DNA of 64,000 bases from the NCBI RefSeq assembly GCF_028389875.1, contig NC_084672.1:3509501-3573500 (forward strand). The letters run 5' to 3'. The DNA comes from Rhea pennata. Lineage: Eukaryota > Chordata > Aves > Rheiformes > Rheidae. Positions 1 to 13,500 of this stretch are shown here, one piece after another (positions within the stretch are counted from its first letter, which is position 1; each line of letters starts with the position of its first letter). The position numbers and the translations under genes are program-made. The notes under the pieces were generated by a model. It had not been told where the DNA came from. It saw only the letters and a program-made list of their open reading frames with translations, and made no database searches.

Positions 1-3000
1 CCCGACTACTAGCCCGGCTGCTCACGGCGCCCAGAAACAAGGGCAGCGGGTGCTTCCAGCAGACACGTTTCGGCTCGGCACCGAAGCTTGCTGAGCTCTG
101 CAGCACGTAAGCGCCGTGCTGGACCCCGGGCCGCTCGGGAGAGCAGCAGGACCCTTCCCGGCCTTGCAAGCCGTTCTCCCGGGGGGACTACCGTATGTTG
201 GGTTTACTTTTCTCAGCACAAGAAAAATTGAAAAATAAAGCAGCATCCCGCCTTCGGACTCTGGGGAGAGTGAAAACTGTCCCTTTGAGACTGCTCTTCG
301 TCCTGCAGATCTCCACATTTTGCCCCCAAAATTATGATTCAAGATGATGTTGAGAACCACAAAAGCTCCTACAATACTTGTCTGCATGATTTAGGTTTAA
401 AATAATTGCTGTTCAGACATATCTGCCTGACTTAAGTAATTAGATAACCGGGTACTTAAAAGTTGTCATTTCCTACGAGCATATTTTAACATGGCCTTTA
501 TAATTTGACCTTTATATCTGCTGTGGCTTCCTCTGCTCCATGCTCCTGCGATGGATTTATTTTTGAAGACTGGACACGTGCTTGCAAGTCCTCAGGCTAG
601 GAAACCACCCGGGGGATGTATTACAGGCCCAGCAGCTTATGCAGGGAGGAGGAGAGACCCTTCCCAGGGCTTTCGCGGCTCCTTTGGTGGCAAACACACC
701 AGCCTCAGGCCTGGCTGCAACTCCACCAACTTTATCTACAATTCATTGCTTGCACCGACGGAGACGACCTAACATGTGGGCACTAGAGGAGGGTGGACAG
801 TTTGGACTGGTAGGACACGCCACAGTGAAATGCCTCACCCACCCATGCACAAAGCAGATACTGTCTTTCATAGGGAAAAATCATCTTTTCAGGAATATTG
901 ACTTTTCCCAAATTAGGTCAAAACAAAAGCATTTTCCTCCAGAAATGCCGTGGAAAGGAAAGCTGGAAAAAAAAATCTGTTTCAGATGCGCAGAAATACA
1001 ACGTTTTCATGTTTCTTGACCTGATACTTATCAGGGCGAGCGAGCTGGGGCACCTTTGCAGGCTGCACAAGAAAAGGCCCAACACTGCAGCCAGCAGCAA
1101 ACACAACGCCCCTCTTACTCCGAGCAGTTGCAAAGTTCCTGGTGCAGAGTCAACAGCTCCCGCAGCACGTACAGCGGGGAGGACCGCGAGAGCGGGGCCG
1201 CGCTTTGAAGCAGAAACACGTCCTACTCGAAAGCACGGCTGGAAAGCAACGGGCTTTTCCTACGAGGCGGCATTCACAGTTGTGCTTTGCTGGAGAACGC
1301 CAGAAGATCCCTCCTGGTACATCTTTTGCAGAAGAGCTGGAACCCCACTCCCGACGCACGGGAAGCACCTCCAGCCTCCCGAACCCCAGAGGAGGCCGAA
1401 CGCAAAAGGCAGAGAAGGAAACGCAGCTGAGTGAGTTACCTAGCTCATCTTGCTGCTTTTGGACACGAACTCTCCAGCTTCAGGCAATGCTCACAGCACC
1501 TCCCCAGAGGCCCACGTTGCCAGCAGAAGCGCAGAGCTCCTCCAGCTTTGGAGCATTCGCAGGGGTTCAGCCCTCAGTGCCTGCTGCCCCGCTCACCCTT
1601 CCCAGTTCAACGTGACCGAGCGGTCTCCGGACGGTTTGGAAAGCGAGTCAAAGAACATCTGTGCAGTCTCATCTTGGGAAGTATGACCGGTGAGGGACGA
1701 AGCGGGGCTCGACGCGGCTGGGAGGAAGGCAGCAGTCCTTCACGGCCGAGTGGCTCTGTGCTGATGGGAAAAACACAGACCCAGAACAACCTAGGAAATT
1801 TCTCCTCCTTTCTCATGAATTCCAGGCTGTGGTAGATCCGTCCTCCCATCATCTGGCTTTGACATCCCTTGAGAAGCAGTTTGGCTTTGCTGGACTTGTC
1901 AAATTTCTAAAATAACAACGGCATTTTTAAACTTCATTCTCTTTTTTTTTCTTTTTTTTTAAATCACATCCACGGATGCTTCTTTAAACATTTTCAAACT
2001 CCCCTCACAGCTAATGGATTTGTTTTTCTTTTATTGACATAATTTCCCTCATGATATAAAGATCCTAAATTTTAAGAGTAAGCTGCCTCAAAATATAGCC
2101 TGTATTTATTACGGCCATGTCTGAAGACTGCTGCTAAGACGGTATTTCTTCGTCTCTTAAAATCTTTGTGTCAACGAAGAGGCACGAACTCTGCTAGGGG
2201 AAACCAGCCAATGCACCGCGATTGTCAGAGGCACGATTCAAAAATAAATGCGCTGTAAAGTTACGATTTCTATCAGCCGCAGTGTTGTTGGGGTATTTCC
2301 ATGCAGCAGCCGAGCGCTCTCGTCCTCGTTTCGGAGGTGAGGGTGGAAAGCCCAGCGCCCCGATCGCTCCCAGCCCCGTCCGCGTTGCTGGTTGCTTTGC
2401 AGGTTCCTTTATTCTGGCTGGAGTATTTTTTGTTTTAAACTTCCCTCTTTGCTCTTCTGTTTCAGCGCAGGAAACACCCTCGTGCACGGACCTTCGCTCT
2501 CTGCAGCGGGTAAATGACACTTTTCCTGGAGGCTCAATTTTGCTGGAAGGTTAAGCTCTGTTTTCCATGACCCTCTTAATAAGTGGAGCGGTTTGCAAAT
2601 TTGAGGCATCCAAGCAAGCTTGCAGCAGGGGCTCGGTGCCGCTGCAGCCCCCAGCAGCGCTGCCCGACCGTGCCCGTCTGCACCAACACTCGCGTTCGCA
2701 CCCCTGCGGCCACCGTGGGACGTTTCGGGACCCGGCCGGGATACCCCTCCTTTCTGCAGACAGTGGTACCAGAGGGTTAAACCAAGCCCCCGAGACTAAA
2801 GAACAAACCAGAGGAGGAACGGGCTGAGCGTGTGCCGCCGACAACCGCCCACGCCGCGCCGGCGCTCCCAGGCGCGCGTGTCCGAGAGGCCGCTCAGGCC
2901 CCGGCGACGGCGGGTGCAGCCGTAATGCAAAATACTGTTATTGCTAATAAACTCCTGCGCAGAGTTTAAGCAGGGAACAAAACTGTGCTTGGAGGAAACA

Positions 3001-4620
3001 GGGGTTCTAATAACCTTCCAGGCTCCCTGGAGCCCAACCTCTGCTGTATATTATTATGTTTTCTCTCTGCAAGGCTCATCTTTAATCCCAGTCATATGAA
3101 GACCAGGGTGTCTTTGAAGGCAGAGTAGTTTTATCTGGGTTATGGATGTTTGTTATTGATTTTATTTGTTCACGGGAGAGCAGCAACTCGGTGTTACTAC
3201 ATTTTTCTATGGGGAAAAAAGAAAAAGGCAATGCACCGTGCACTCAGGAGCAAGAAGGCCACCCAGCCCGGGAGGTGCACGCCTACGAGTGCATCGAGTC
3301 TGCTTCCTCGGCAGCTGAAAAGGCGAGCAATGACGACATTTGCACGTGCAGTTTCTGATGGCAGACGATCCTCCGTGTGGCTGCAGAGGTCCGAGTTCAG
3401 GGAGTCTGCACGCTGAACGCAACACAGCGCTCGCTGCAGGGAGACGCAACGCGCGCCAGGCAGTGCCGTAGCGTGGTGGCCCCTCGACGCCTCTTTGCAT
3501 TGCATGTGTCACCGTTCCTGCCAGTCTTTATGTCCCTGCAGCCTGGACTGCATCCAGGCCACCTAGGATTTTGTGCAAGTTTTTTCCAAAACAAATTCTT
3601 GCCTAAGGAGTTGCTTCTGACAGCTACTGATGAATGTTTTGAGAAGGCTGGTTACACACCAAGAAAAGGATTAAAGCTCTGAGTACAGGATGCTGCTGCA
3701 GCAGGGCCAGCCACAGGCATCACTGCAGGGACCGGAGCTATCGCAGCGACGCACTGGCTGCCGCCCGTCGTCAGGAAAGCACGGGGCCTTCTCCTCCCCT
3801 CCCGCAGCAAACGCTTTTCTGCTCAGCCTGAGCTCTGTGGCCTTTTAAGTGCTGGTGCTGGTGCAGCAGGTCCTGAAATTCTTCCGAGGAAAGCAATGAT
3901 CAAGCAGACATCGCACACACGATACGCCGTACGCGGGTTTTTTGCAGGTTTATGTGCAGTGGTTAGATTCTGAACGTCTGAGTTTGTGCGCCTGCTGGAG
4001 GTTTTTCTGTACTTGGGGCATTCATTAGCTCTCTCCCCAGCTGACTCTGGTGCCTACTGAATCCACACTGCTGCCCTCTTCTCTGTGAGGGCATTAAAGA
4101 GTGTCTCTACACGAATACCTATTTTACGATATTTGAATACTTCCCAGAGCTGTATCCTTCTCTCAATGTAGCTTAAGTCACACATCAAGACCAGAGTTAT
4201 TCTGGGAGAACGGATTCGCTCTCGTACTGACGGCCAGAAGGCCCCACAGGGCAATTCCCCCCTCGCTGCAAGCACGCCCTGCACATCTCCCACCAAACCA
4301 GCCTGCCGACCAAGTGCTGACTTCCAACGGGGTCTCCAGCAAGCCTTCGACTCGTTTGGCACAGCTGCCTGCTAGTACCTCCAAGGTGGATTTGATGAGC
4401 TGAGAAGGACCATCAGTCCTATATAAAATTCAAGGCCATGTTAGAACTTAAATTACTTTCAGAACTGGCACAGATGGAAAGAGTTGCCAGAAAACAGGGC
4501 TGTTTCCCATCAGGTAGACAAAGCTAGGACTTTTCCGACTTGCCAGGAGTTTGATTCATCTGGGAGTTTGTCTCTTTTCAGGGTAGGCCAAATAGCTCTT
4601 AATAGGATTTAAGGACCAGT

Positions 4621-4747
4621 TTATCTATCAAGGACGAAATCCCACAATGAGACCGTATCAAGGAGAGATTATCTTGTGTTCTCTGAAGGAGAGATCACAA
4701 GATTATCGTGAAACGAGGCTTGTTTATGCTAAGATAATGACAGATAA
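4621..4747. promoter_or_regulatory. Cluster of five GATA-type motifs (candidate enhancer)
   Basis: Five TTATC/GATAA cores lie in about 127 bases, at 4621, 4669, 4703, 4732 and 4742, in both orientations. GATA factors bind the WGATAR core, and all five cores fit it loosely. The segment is non-coding and not a simple repeat. That it is an enhancer is inference only. Confidence 0.2.
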
Positions 4748-6059
4748 TTGGTAACCCCCCCCCTTGCATAGCCGGGTCACCCAGTGCGAGGGCTGAATGG
4801 AGAAAAGAAGGAGCATTTCCAAAGGAAAGGAATCCAAGGTCTGACACGGACTCAGTTTGAAAGAAAAACTTCTGGAAAGGATCAGGGCAAGGCCATGAGT
4901 TTATGAAGTAGTTGTTCGCCTGACTCTAATTTTTAAAGCATTATTATCCTTTTAGCAAGACTGTCCGGTAGATGGAAGCCAGAGCTTGCGTGATGAAGAG
5001 CAGCTGAGCAGTGACTTGCAGCAGTTCCTGCCTTCCACACTCCTCTGCAGTGGACAGCCAAATTGCGTGTAAACAGCTTGCCTCAGCCAAAAAATACTGA
5101 GCAAGGGGGTATTTCTGGGCTTGCGGTCTGACAGCTGAAGAAGGGGAATGAAAAGCGAAGAGGAGCACCAATGCCAGTCCTAGAACCACTGGCCTTGGCA
5201 AAGCCAAAGCTAGAGGTGAGGCGAAGGGAACGACTGCTTCGAATCCTCCAAGCAGATCTGCGCCCCCGCGTCCATCTGAACTAACCCAAAGCCCAATATG
5301 ACGGCAGAGCTTCCTGAGCTCTCATCCCAGCAGCACCAGGCTGGCCCAAGTGTCCCAAGCGGAGCCAAGCCAAACACCATCCCCCCCTTTCCCCCCTCAA
5401 ACAGGAGACTGACACTGTGCCTGGGAGACATGGAGAGATGGAGCAAGGGGAACTTGCAGAAAGGAGTTAAGGGAAAAGGGGAGTACTCACAACGAGGAGA
5501 AAGCAAATCCTTGCTGGGGATAAAACCACCCCGTGGCCTGACAGGTAGCTCGTGAAGCTGTGTCTTTTCCAGAGCTCTAGCTCTCACACTCCTCCCCAAA
5601 TGCAGCTGTCCTGCTCCATAGGACCAGGTCTAGCATGAGAGAAGGGCTTCAGAGGGGCCAGAGAACCCCCATTTATCAATAGAAATAATGTGTAGGTTAT
5701 ATATAGCACCCACTTAGCCTAAGGAGCCCTCAGCACCATCGTAGCATGCAGAAGTGCACAGTTAACGATCCTACCACTTCTACCCAATCTGAGCCGGCCT
5801 CTTACACCTTTGGCAATCGCAGCCAAGGGAGAAGGGAGCAAGGGGGCAGGATTTCTGCCAATTTAAAGGCACTCGTCGTCCCTTTGCAGCAAATCTTCGC
5901 CTCGCTCTCGATGGTGTCATCTGCAGTTCTCCTGCATTGCGTATGAGGCCTGGCATTATGCAAAAGCAGTGCAGGCAGGTCCTGCATCTCACTAACCTCC
6001 CTGGCTTTCAGGTGCCACCTTCCAAATAATGTAATCAAAACAATTCAGCTAAAAGCATT

Positions 6060-6330
6060 TCATCTGGCCTCGACTGACATGAATTGTTTCTAATAAAACT
6101 AAAGCTCTGTGGGACAACTAATGGGTGCTTATTAGTACAGCCAATGGACTATTCAATCAACCATATAGGGAAACTAATGGAGATTGATGGCCAAAACACA
6201 AGATGAGGATTTACCTTCTAAATAAATAGCTGATGGGCTGATGATTGGATTAATCTTATGTTTCTATGGGAAAATTTATACCTAGCTAATAAAGAGAAAA
6301 ACAAAATGCGTGGATAATAGCATCACTAGG
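6060..6330. promoter_or_regulatory. AT-rich segment with TAAT/ATTA motifs (possible conserved element)
   Basis: This stretch is clearly more AT-rich than its surroundings and holds at least five TAAT or ATTA homeodomain-type cores, including two copies of an ACTAATGG word (near 6116 and 6173) and a GGATTAATC word near 6246. It is not a simple repeat and has no coding potential. A conserved non-coding element is one explanation; chance AT-richness is another. Confidence 0.15.
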
Positions 6331-9300
6331 TTCCTGGAGGTTTTAATGTTACTGCCTTTGCCATCATGGCAATAGGTGCTTTTCCCTTGGGAGCTGGGAA
6401 ATGCTGCCATTGGGGATCCAGACACTCATCTTTCCAAATATCACTGTTTTGGGAGAGGAACCCTCATTTTGAAATAGCAGATGATGTAATCTGGGCAATA
6501 AAAAATGTTAATGTCAAGATTCAAACAGGCAACAAGAAATGCCGGTATGGAGAGGGCATCTGCTGCTGCTCCTTCCCTACACCACCTAAAAGGACCTGCG
6601 TGCCTGGGACAGGGTTGGGTAGGACACAGCAGTCCCCTCTGCGTTATCAGCAGGGGATGCCCGCTATTAAAACCAACATCCTTGCCTGGCCAAAGCTGAA
6701 ACAGCCACGGAAAAGAAGGACTGAATCCAGCTTCTTCCTTCACCTTCTACCTGATACGGCTCAGCAAGCTGGGAGTGACCAAATGTCACCCAGCTGCTGG
6801 CCAAGGTGAACAACTGTTAACTGTATTGGCAGTGATGGTGCAGAACGTGAGCCATGAGCAAAGCCAAGGTAATCACAGGCACCCGGGATGCTGCTGGGCT
6901 GATCCTGGCACTGGGGCCACTGGGGCACAAACATCAGAACTTGTCCGTTCCCTCGGACATCCTGTGTTAACTCGGGAAGTCCCTGAGCCCAGCAGAGCCT
7001 GGCAGAGCACGCCAAAAAAAAAACGCCCGTCTGCAGCTTTACTCTTCCCTCTGCACGTGCTCTTAGTGGGAGAAGGTTCAGGTCTGGACGAACCTTTGCA
7101 CTGACCCAGCATGGCCTTGCTTTCTAAACAACGCCACCTCGCAAACAATCCTAACTTTCCCTGCTTAATCTCCTCCCTTCGGCAAAGGCTTCCTAGGATT
7201 TTTCCAAAGCGCAAGATTTTTCCAGCTTTCCCCTCAAGCTGGTGGAGGAGCAGGATGATTTGCAGAGCCAAAGGAAGGACACCGACCCCTCTGGGGCGAG
7301 TGAGGCACTCCTCCCCGCAGCAAACCACTTCTTTCCTCCCACCCCCCTGCTCCGTCCTCCCGCTTCCTTTCCTTTGAAAGGCCTCCGATGGGATCACAGA
7401 TGGCAATTCCTGTGTGATAGATCCTAATGTCATTACTGACGACAGACCAGATGTCCAGGGAGGCATATTGCTCCTTTTAACCCAAAATTCATCAAGAGCC
7501 TCACCCTTGTAGTCTGGGGTAAGTGTAAAAGTATCTTTGTGGTAAGAGGCGGGGGAGGCACATTTCCACCCCCCATGCCTCATTTTTCTTTCTCCTCCGA
7601 GGAGGGAAGGGCTTTGCACAGCACAGCTGTGAACGCCTAAACCTGACTCCAAAGGTGTCCCGTTCGGAATGGCAATGTCGTTAAAAATGCTATAAAAATC
7701 TCACTCGAGCTTTACAAGGATATGGGAAGGGATATGGTTTGCGTGATAAGATATGTACGAGCCTTGGGCCATTATAGCATGCCGCCCCTGCTTATTGCCA
7801 CAGCTTAGGTACATTATTCCTGCAGGAGTCTAGTAAGTGCTAGAAAGAGCATTATACAGGAATCGAGTCTGGTTTAGGTGCTTCCTGCAGCTTGGATTTA
7901 TAAATGGTGTAAGCACTTCTGACTGGGTGCGTGTGAAGAGGGGAAAAGTCTTCCTCTGGTTGAACTCCAGCCTCGAATCCTAAAATACCCGAATGGTCAC
8001 ATAAGGACCTCTGTTAGATGGAACAGAAGTGTAACGGTTGTCCCCACAACCTATAACAACTCAGCACCGACGTTCAAGCTGAAGTCTCCTCTGGTAATTT
8101 TTAGTTCAAAGGTATTTGCTACTGAGCCTCTGAGCTGTCATTGAAAGGCTTTACTTGTAGGACCACAAAGAAGAGAAATACTATCTATTTTGGGTTACAG
8201 AGCGATCTTGACTCCTAATACATCAGTCTATTTCCCAGGACTCAACAATATCTGATTCTCTTTGGAGGCCAATGTAAATCAGATCAAACCCTCCCACAGA
8301 CACAGATTATGCCAGGGTGAAACTGGTAGGAGAGGCTCAAACTCTGCAAATCGCCCGCAAATTTTTCTTCTTTAAATCAAATGAATGCAGTTGTTGTGAC
8401 ACAGCAGAGCGAACTACTGACCCGGCTCATTTTCTCTTTGCCTCTCTGCTAAACACGGCGTGTTTTTCCTGTAGATCAGCTGCAGCGCACCAGCTCTCTT
8501 GCTATAGCGCCTGGCAGTTTAACAAGAAGGAAGGTACACAAGCCCAGCCATAAGGAGGAGATGCAGCGCGGACCGCAGCTACTTAGCACCAGGTAAAAAC
8601 CACAGGTGGTTTTCCTCCGCTAACATTTTACCGCAAGAGCTCTCGTGCTCATTATCTCTCTTGGAGACAGGGAAAAATCCCAACAACCTTTGTAGCAGGG
8701 AAGACAAAGCTTCGCTTGGTGGGAGGTGTCCTACACAGCATAACATATGCTAGGAGGAATCTTCTTGTTTCGTGGGACAGTTAGTGTGAAGTGCAAAGCA
8801 GGCTTGGGGCTGAAGTTGCATTATTCATGGGGGATCTTAAATATTTCAGTGTGCGGTTGAGGTGGGACGCAGCATGACAATAACATATTGTCCTCTTTCT
8901 TCCCCTAAAATGATTACTCGTGTTTAAGGTGAATAGCAAAGAGCAAAAGGGGAATATTCTTTCGCTTTAAACATAATGCAATGCACTAACTAATCCCCAG
9001 GTAAACCAGGATAGTAGCATGGCAAAACTCACAGACCTCTCCCTCGGGGAGGGATTGCGCCACCCCCTCCTGCCTTCCAAGGAAATTCCAGTCCCGACCA
9101 CGATTGCGATAGCAGGGACAGTGTGGTGAGGGCATCGCAGGGAAGCGGCAGGGCAGCTGTCGAGGCATCTCGCCCTGTCCTAGCTGCTCGGCCACCTTCA
9201 GCAGTGCGAAATCGGTGGCGGGAGAGGCTGGCTGTCCTGTGCAGATGCACTGCTGCCATCAGCTGGCAAAGGCGAACCGGCGCACAGGACTCTCCCTGGT

Positions 9301-9436
9301 ACGGTGACACTCCGAACAGGCAGCCGCAGCGAGACACTTGCAGCTTAATCCACAGGCCAAACTGTCCGGTTGCTGTTTGCACTCTAAAGAGCATTTCAAA
9401 ACCAGCAATGCATCGGCTCGCATATCATAGCCATCC

Positions 9437-10504
9437 TCCTAGATAAGCTCAGGAAGCGCGGGTTAGACGAGCGGACAGTGCAGGGGATTGAGAACTGGCT
9501 GAAAGGCAGAGCTCGGGGGGTTCTGATCAGCAGCACAGTCTAGCTGGAGGCCTGTAGCTAGTGGTGTCCCTAGGGGGTCAATAGAGTCCAATATTGTTCA
9601 GCTTATTCATCAGTGACCTGCAAGAAGGGACAGAATGTCTCCTAAGCAAGTTTGCTGATGATACCAAGCTGGGAGGAGTGGCTGACACCTGAGGGCTGTG
9701 CTGCCGTTCAGAGAGACCTGGACAGGCTGGAGAGCTGGGCAGAGAGGAACCTCATGAGGTTCAACAAGGGCAAGTGCAGGGCCCTGCACCTAGGGAGAAA
9801 TAACCCCATGCACCAGTACAAGGCTGACCTGCTGGAAAGCAGCCCAGTGGAGAAGGACCTGGGAGTTTTGGGGGACCATGAGCCAGCAGCATGCCCTTGT
9901 AGCCAAGAAGGCCAATGGTGTCTTGTGGTGTCTTAGGAAGAGTGCTGCCAGCAGGTCAAGGGAGGTGATCCTGCCTCTCTACTCAGCTCTGGTGAGGCCA
10001 CATCTCGAGTACTGCATCCAGCTCTGGGCTCCCCAGTACAAGAGAGACATGGAGCTACTGGAGAGAGTCCAGTGTAGGGCTATGAAGATCATCAGAGGGC
10101 TGGAGCATCTGCCCTATGAGGAACAGCTGCGAGAGCTGGGCCTCTTCAGCCTGGGGAAAAGAGTGAGGGGGGATCTTATCAATGTGTACAAGTACCTGAA
10201 GGGAGGGTGTCAAGAGGACGGGGCCAAACTCTCCTCAGTGGTGCCCAGTGATGGGACAAGAGGCAATGGGCACAAACTGAAACACAGGAGGTTCCACCTG
10301 AGTATGAGGGAAAACTTTCCTGTGCGAGTGACAGAGCACTGGAACAGGTTGCCCAGAGAGGTTGTGGAGTCTTCTTCTCCAGAGATACTCAAAACCTTCC
10401 TGGACATGATCCTGTGCAACGTCCTTAAGGTGACCCTGCTTGAGCAGCGGGAGTAGGACTAAATGATCTCCAGAGGTCCCTTCCAACCTCAACCATTCTA
10501 CTAT
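9437..10504 (+). mobile_element. CR1 LINE fragment, 5'-truncated (reverse transcriptase C-terminal part and 3' end)
   Basis: The translated sequence matches the end of the chicken repeat 1 (CR1) reverse transcriptase. It begins around a DKLR...NWL stretch, followed by the region after the FADDT-like motif and the conserved C-terminal landmarks [68 protein letters not shown] and [14 protein letters not shown]. The protein falls in at least two frames with a shift around 9880 and has in-frame stops upstream, so the copy is dead. It lies on the plus strand and ends in an ATTCTACTATCT-like tail, consistent with the short ATTCTATG-type 3' terminus of CR1 rather than poly(A). Only about 1.07 kb of a roughly 4.5-kb element remains, which is the usual state of CR1 copies. 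Confidence 0.95.
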
Positions 10505-13500
10505 CTAATGACTATTCATTGTTGCTCATCTGAGCGGCTGCTGAAGCGTAAGGCTGGAGCAGCAGCCTGAGTCAGGCCTCTCTGGGGACCGTGGACCTTG
10601 GGGGGGTGCTGCAGTGCTTAGCAGCAGTGGCATTGGCAGAGCAGCTCCCTTGCATGCTGCTGAAGCAGGACTTACGTTGCACCAGAGCTAAACAACATGC
10701 TTGATACAGAGACTAACCACAGCCCTGGGAAGCAAGCTGCCTCTATCATCTTCATAAAAAAAATCTAAATGGAAAATGCATGAAATCAGGTCATTCACTT
10801 CCTAATTTCCAATGCTCCCTGCTGGTCCCCTGCTCTGCCCTTTCCACGAGGGCCCCCATAGTTAGCCAAGGGATCTCCAAGTCTCCATGGCCTAAAAGAG
10901 CTGGTGTTACTGAGCTAGTTCTCTGCACAGGCTTGTGCCACACAAAGTCGCCTCTACGCTGCATTTCCCTGACCTCCTGCTGGGTGAATTGCTGCCAATC
11001 TCACAGCTCATTGCCTGCCACACCTCAAAGCAAAAGACCCTGCAGCCTTCCCAAAATACACATCTGTCGCATGCTGGCTTAAATCATGAGAAAATGCGTC
11101 AACGAAGAAGGTAGATGTTTAAAGGGGAAGTGAAAGCTGATTACAAAAATATTACAGGCAGCTTAACATCTCCTAAGCTAGATCTTAGTCATTTCTAGAT
11201 GGCACTGCATGACTGGGTCCTTCTGCACATCGCAGTGCCGCTGGCTCGTGCACCCCAGCTCCCTCGAGGAGCGACCACGCTGACCCGCACGGCCGCCTCT
11301 CGGGGCTGCCTTGCTAGCGGGAGCACGTACCTCGACCCCGGGCTGCACCAAGACCTTCAGCTCCCCATGGAGCAGTCCAGACTGCTCTTCTGGGGTCAGA
11401 AAGCTCCTTTTTAGGTGCACTGTCCCCTCGCAGGCAGGCTGCGTCTTGCTCTAAGGGCTTGGGTTTATCCTCACAGCTCAAGTCTGCTGTTGAGAGACTT
11501 GCACAGACTGAGATTTGCCCGGGTTGTAGATAGCCGCTTAGTTCAGATAACCAGTTAGTCCAGGCAACACAATATTGGAGAGAGCAACATCAGACTTCCA
11601 GACCTACCTCACTTCTATTTCCCTTTCTATAAAAAACCCGACAAAGATAAAGCTTGACAGTCGTCTCTTGTATGAGATAAAACAGAACTAGCTCCCCGCA
11701 TCTGACACAACTGAAGTGCAATAAAATCTCTGTTCCTGTTCGTTCTGGAAGCATCAGATAGGAACTCAAGTGACTCACCCAATGGTAAGAAACCCTGAGT
11801 TTTTCACTTCTCACATTTAATTTGTTTCTCTCCCATGTTCCGAGCTCAGATTCAAGTTTTGGATACAGCACTGTAGAAAAGCTTACGCTAATTCTTTGTA
11901 AATGCTTGCCGTGAGCTCAGCCTATTAGTGGTGTGGTGCAAGTGCTGTGCCTCCTACGAGGAACAGTTTGCGTTCAACCATTTCTAAAAAGAAGGTGCCC
12001 CAATTTTCCTTTGGAATCTGCTCTCTGAATGTGGGGAGACATAGCATTTATGAAATAAATATTTATGAAAAATAACCCTTTCTTCTCCAGAGATATTCTT
12101 AAACCTTAAATATTTATGAAAAAATAGCCCTTTCTAATTTGTGTTAGAATCATTGATAGTTCAAAAGATTTCCTGGGGCTGTGTGTACAGGACAGAGTAT
12201 TATGTTAACCTCTGATGCGTACCCCAAATTTCTGTGAATTCATCTGCATCTTGCCTCTCTCAAGGGTTTTTATCCCTTAGGAGATTGCTATGGTGTCACT
12301 ATTATCACATGGTAGCAGGGAAGGGGAATAACCTACCTCTTTTCCTTAAATGGGGATGATTAAGAAGCAACTGTGTCAGGCTAGGAAAGAAAAGTGGAGA
12401 AAGAGCAAAGCTTGACTCTGCCAGAGCTGAGGGATCAAGGCACAGAGCAGAAGAAAAAGGGGCAGTGAAGCTTTGTGGCCAAAACATCATCACCTGATGG
12501 TATCACAGCATGTAACAGAAAGAGGAACTGAGGCAGACTTTGGAGAAATTGAGATGGTGAGTCATCTGGTTAGGACATCAGGCAGTGTCACAGTTAGGGG
12601 ACGGGCAGGGTGGTTGGGAGCCACTTTTGCACCCCATCAGCCCATCAGGCTGGCCTGTTGTGAAGGAGCTGCAAGGTTTGATTTCCCATACAGGTAGTAC
12701 AGTGTCAAGGGGCTCTTGAGCATAGACACATCCTTGCTACATCTCTTCCCCATGGCTGGAGCAGCAGCAGATGGTGGAACAGCGTCTGTGCTTATCCCTG
12801 CATTATCAAGAGTAGCGGCAGGTGCAAGTTGGGCTAGGTCTGTGCCACTGAGCACCACTTCCCACTTCGATCAGATGAGAAAATCTGGCCCATAAGAAAA
12901 ACCATCACCTTGTGCTGTAGCATGGCAATACCAGACTGCAGAGCAACTTAGGGAATTTAGGAAGTACAGCATTTTGCCAGAAGAGACATTGCTGTCTCCA
13001 GGACAACTGTTGTGCAGTCCTACAGGTCTTTTCCTGTAGCTCTGATAGGACTACTTTAAAGACTTCTCTTTCGTTTACATTACCTGATAAGTAACAGACG
13101 TAGCCCATACCGCATTTCTAAAAAATCATAGGAAAACAGATTGTATTGCAGGCTTGCACAACTTGGCACGCAGAGCCGGCACAGAACATGCTGGAAAAGC
13201 TGCAAATCATCTCCATGGAAAAGTTATAAACCTCTCATTTGAGAAAGAGGGGGAGAAGACACAGGTACCTTCTTTGTTCTTGACATTCCTCCCTTCTTGA
13301 AGAGGATTTTGCAGGGGGACCATCCTGGTAGCCCCACGCTCTGCGTGTCCTCGCAAAGCAGGTGCAGCTCAGCCGTGGGCCCTGCTGCCGCTCAGCCGCT
13401 GCCAAGCCTGACCCGGAGGGTCACTGCTACCCTGGCTCGGACCGGAGCCCCTGACCTAGAGGTGAACTGCTCTATATCCCATATCCAGTCTCCCACTGAG

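Larger units (their letters stand above)
1..9430. other. Intergenic region without a supported gene
   Basis: I found no exon with a recognisable protein family or a convincing splice-site pair on either strand. Open frames here are short, lack homology I recognise and overlap one another. Two stretches look less random: a run of GATA-type motifs near 4.62-4.75 kb and an AT-rich segment rich in TAAT/ATTA near 6.06-6.33 kb, both listed separately. In human, the neighbours upstream of PARP16 are IGDCC3 and IGDCC4; I see none of their immunoglobulin or fibronectin exons. Confidence 0.55.

Noticed and set aside
4944-5207. Minus-strand open frame with a hydrophobic N-terminus resembling a signal peptide (87 codons)
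   Set aside because: It has no ATG at its start (TTG only), no recognised family and no supported splice partners. The hydrophobic stretch could be chance.
6873-7652. Minus-strand open frame of 259 codons
   Set aside because: Amino-acid composition is unlike a folded protein, no domain is recognisable, and no promoter or splice context is visible.
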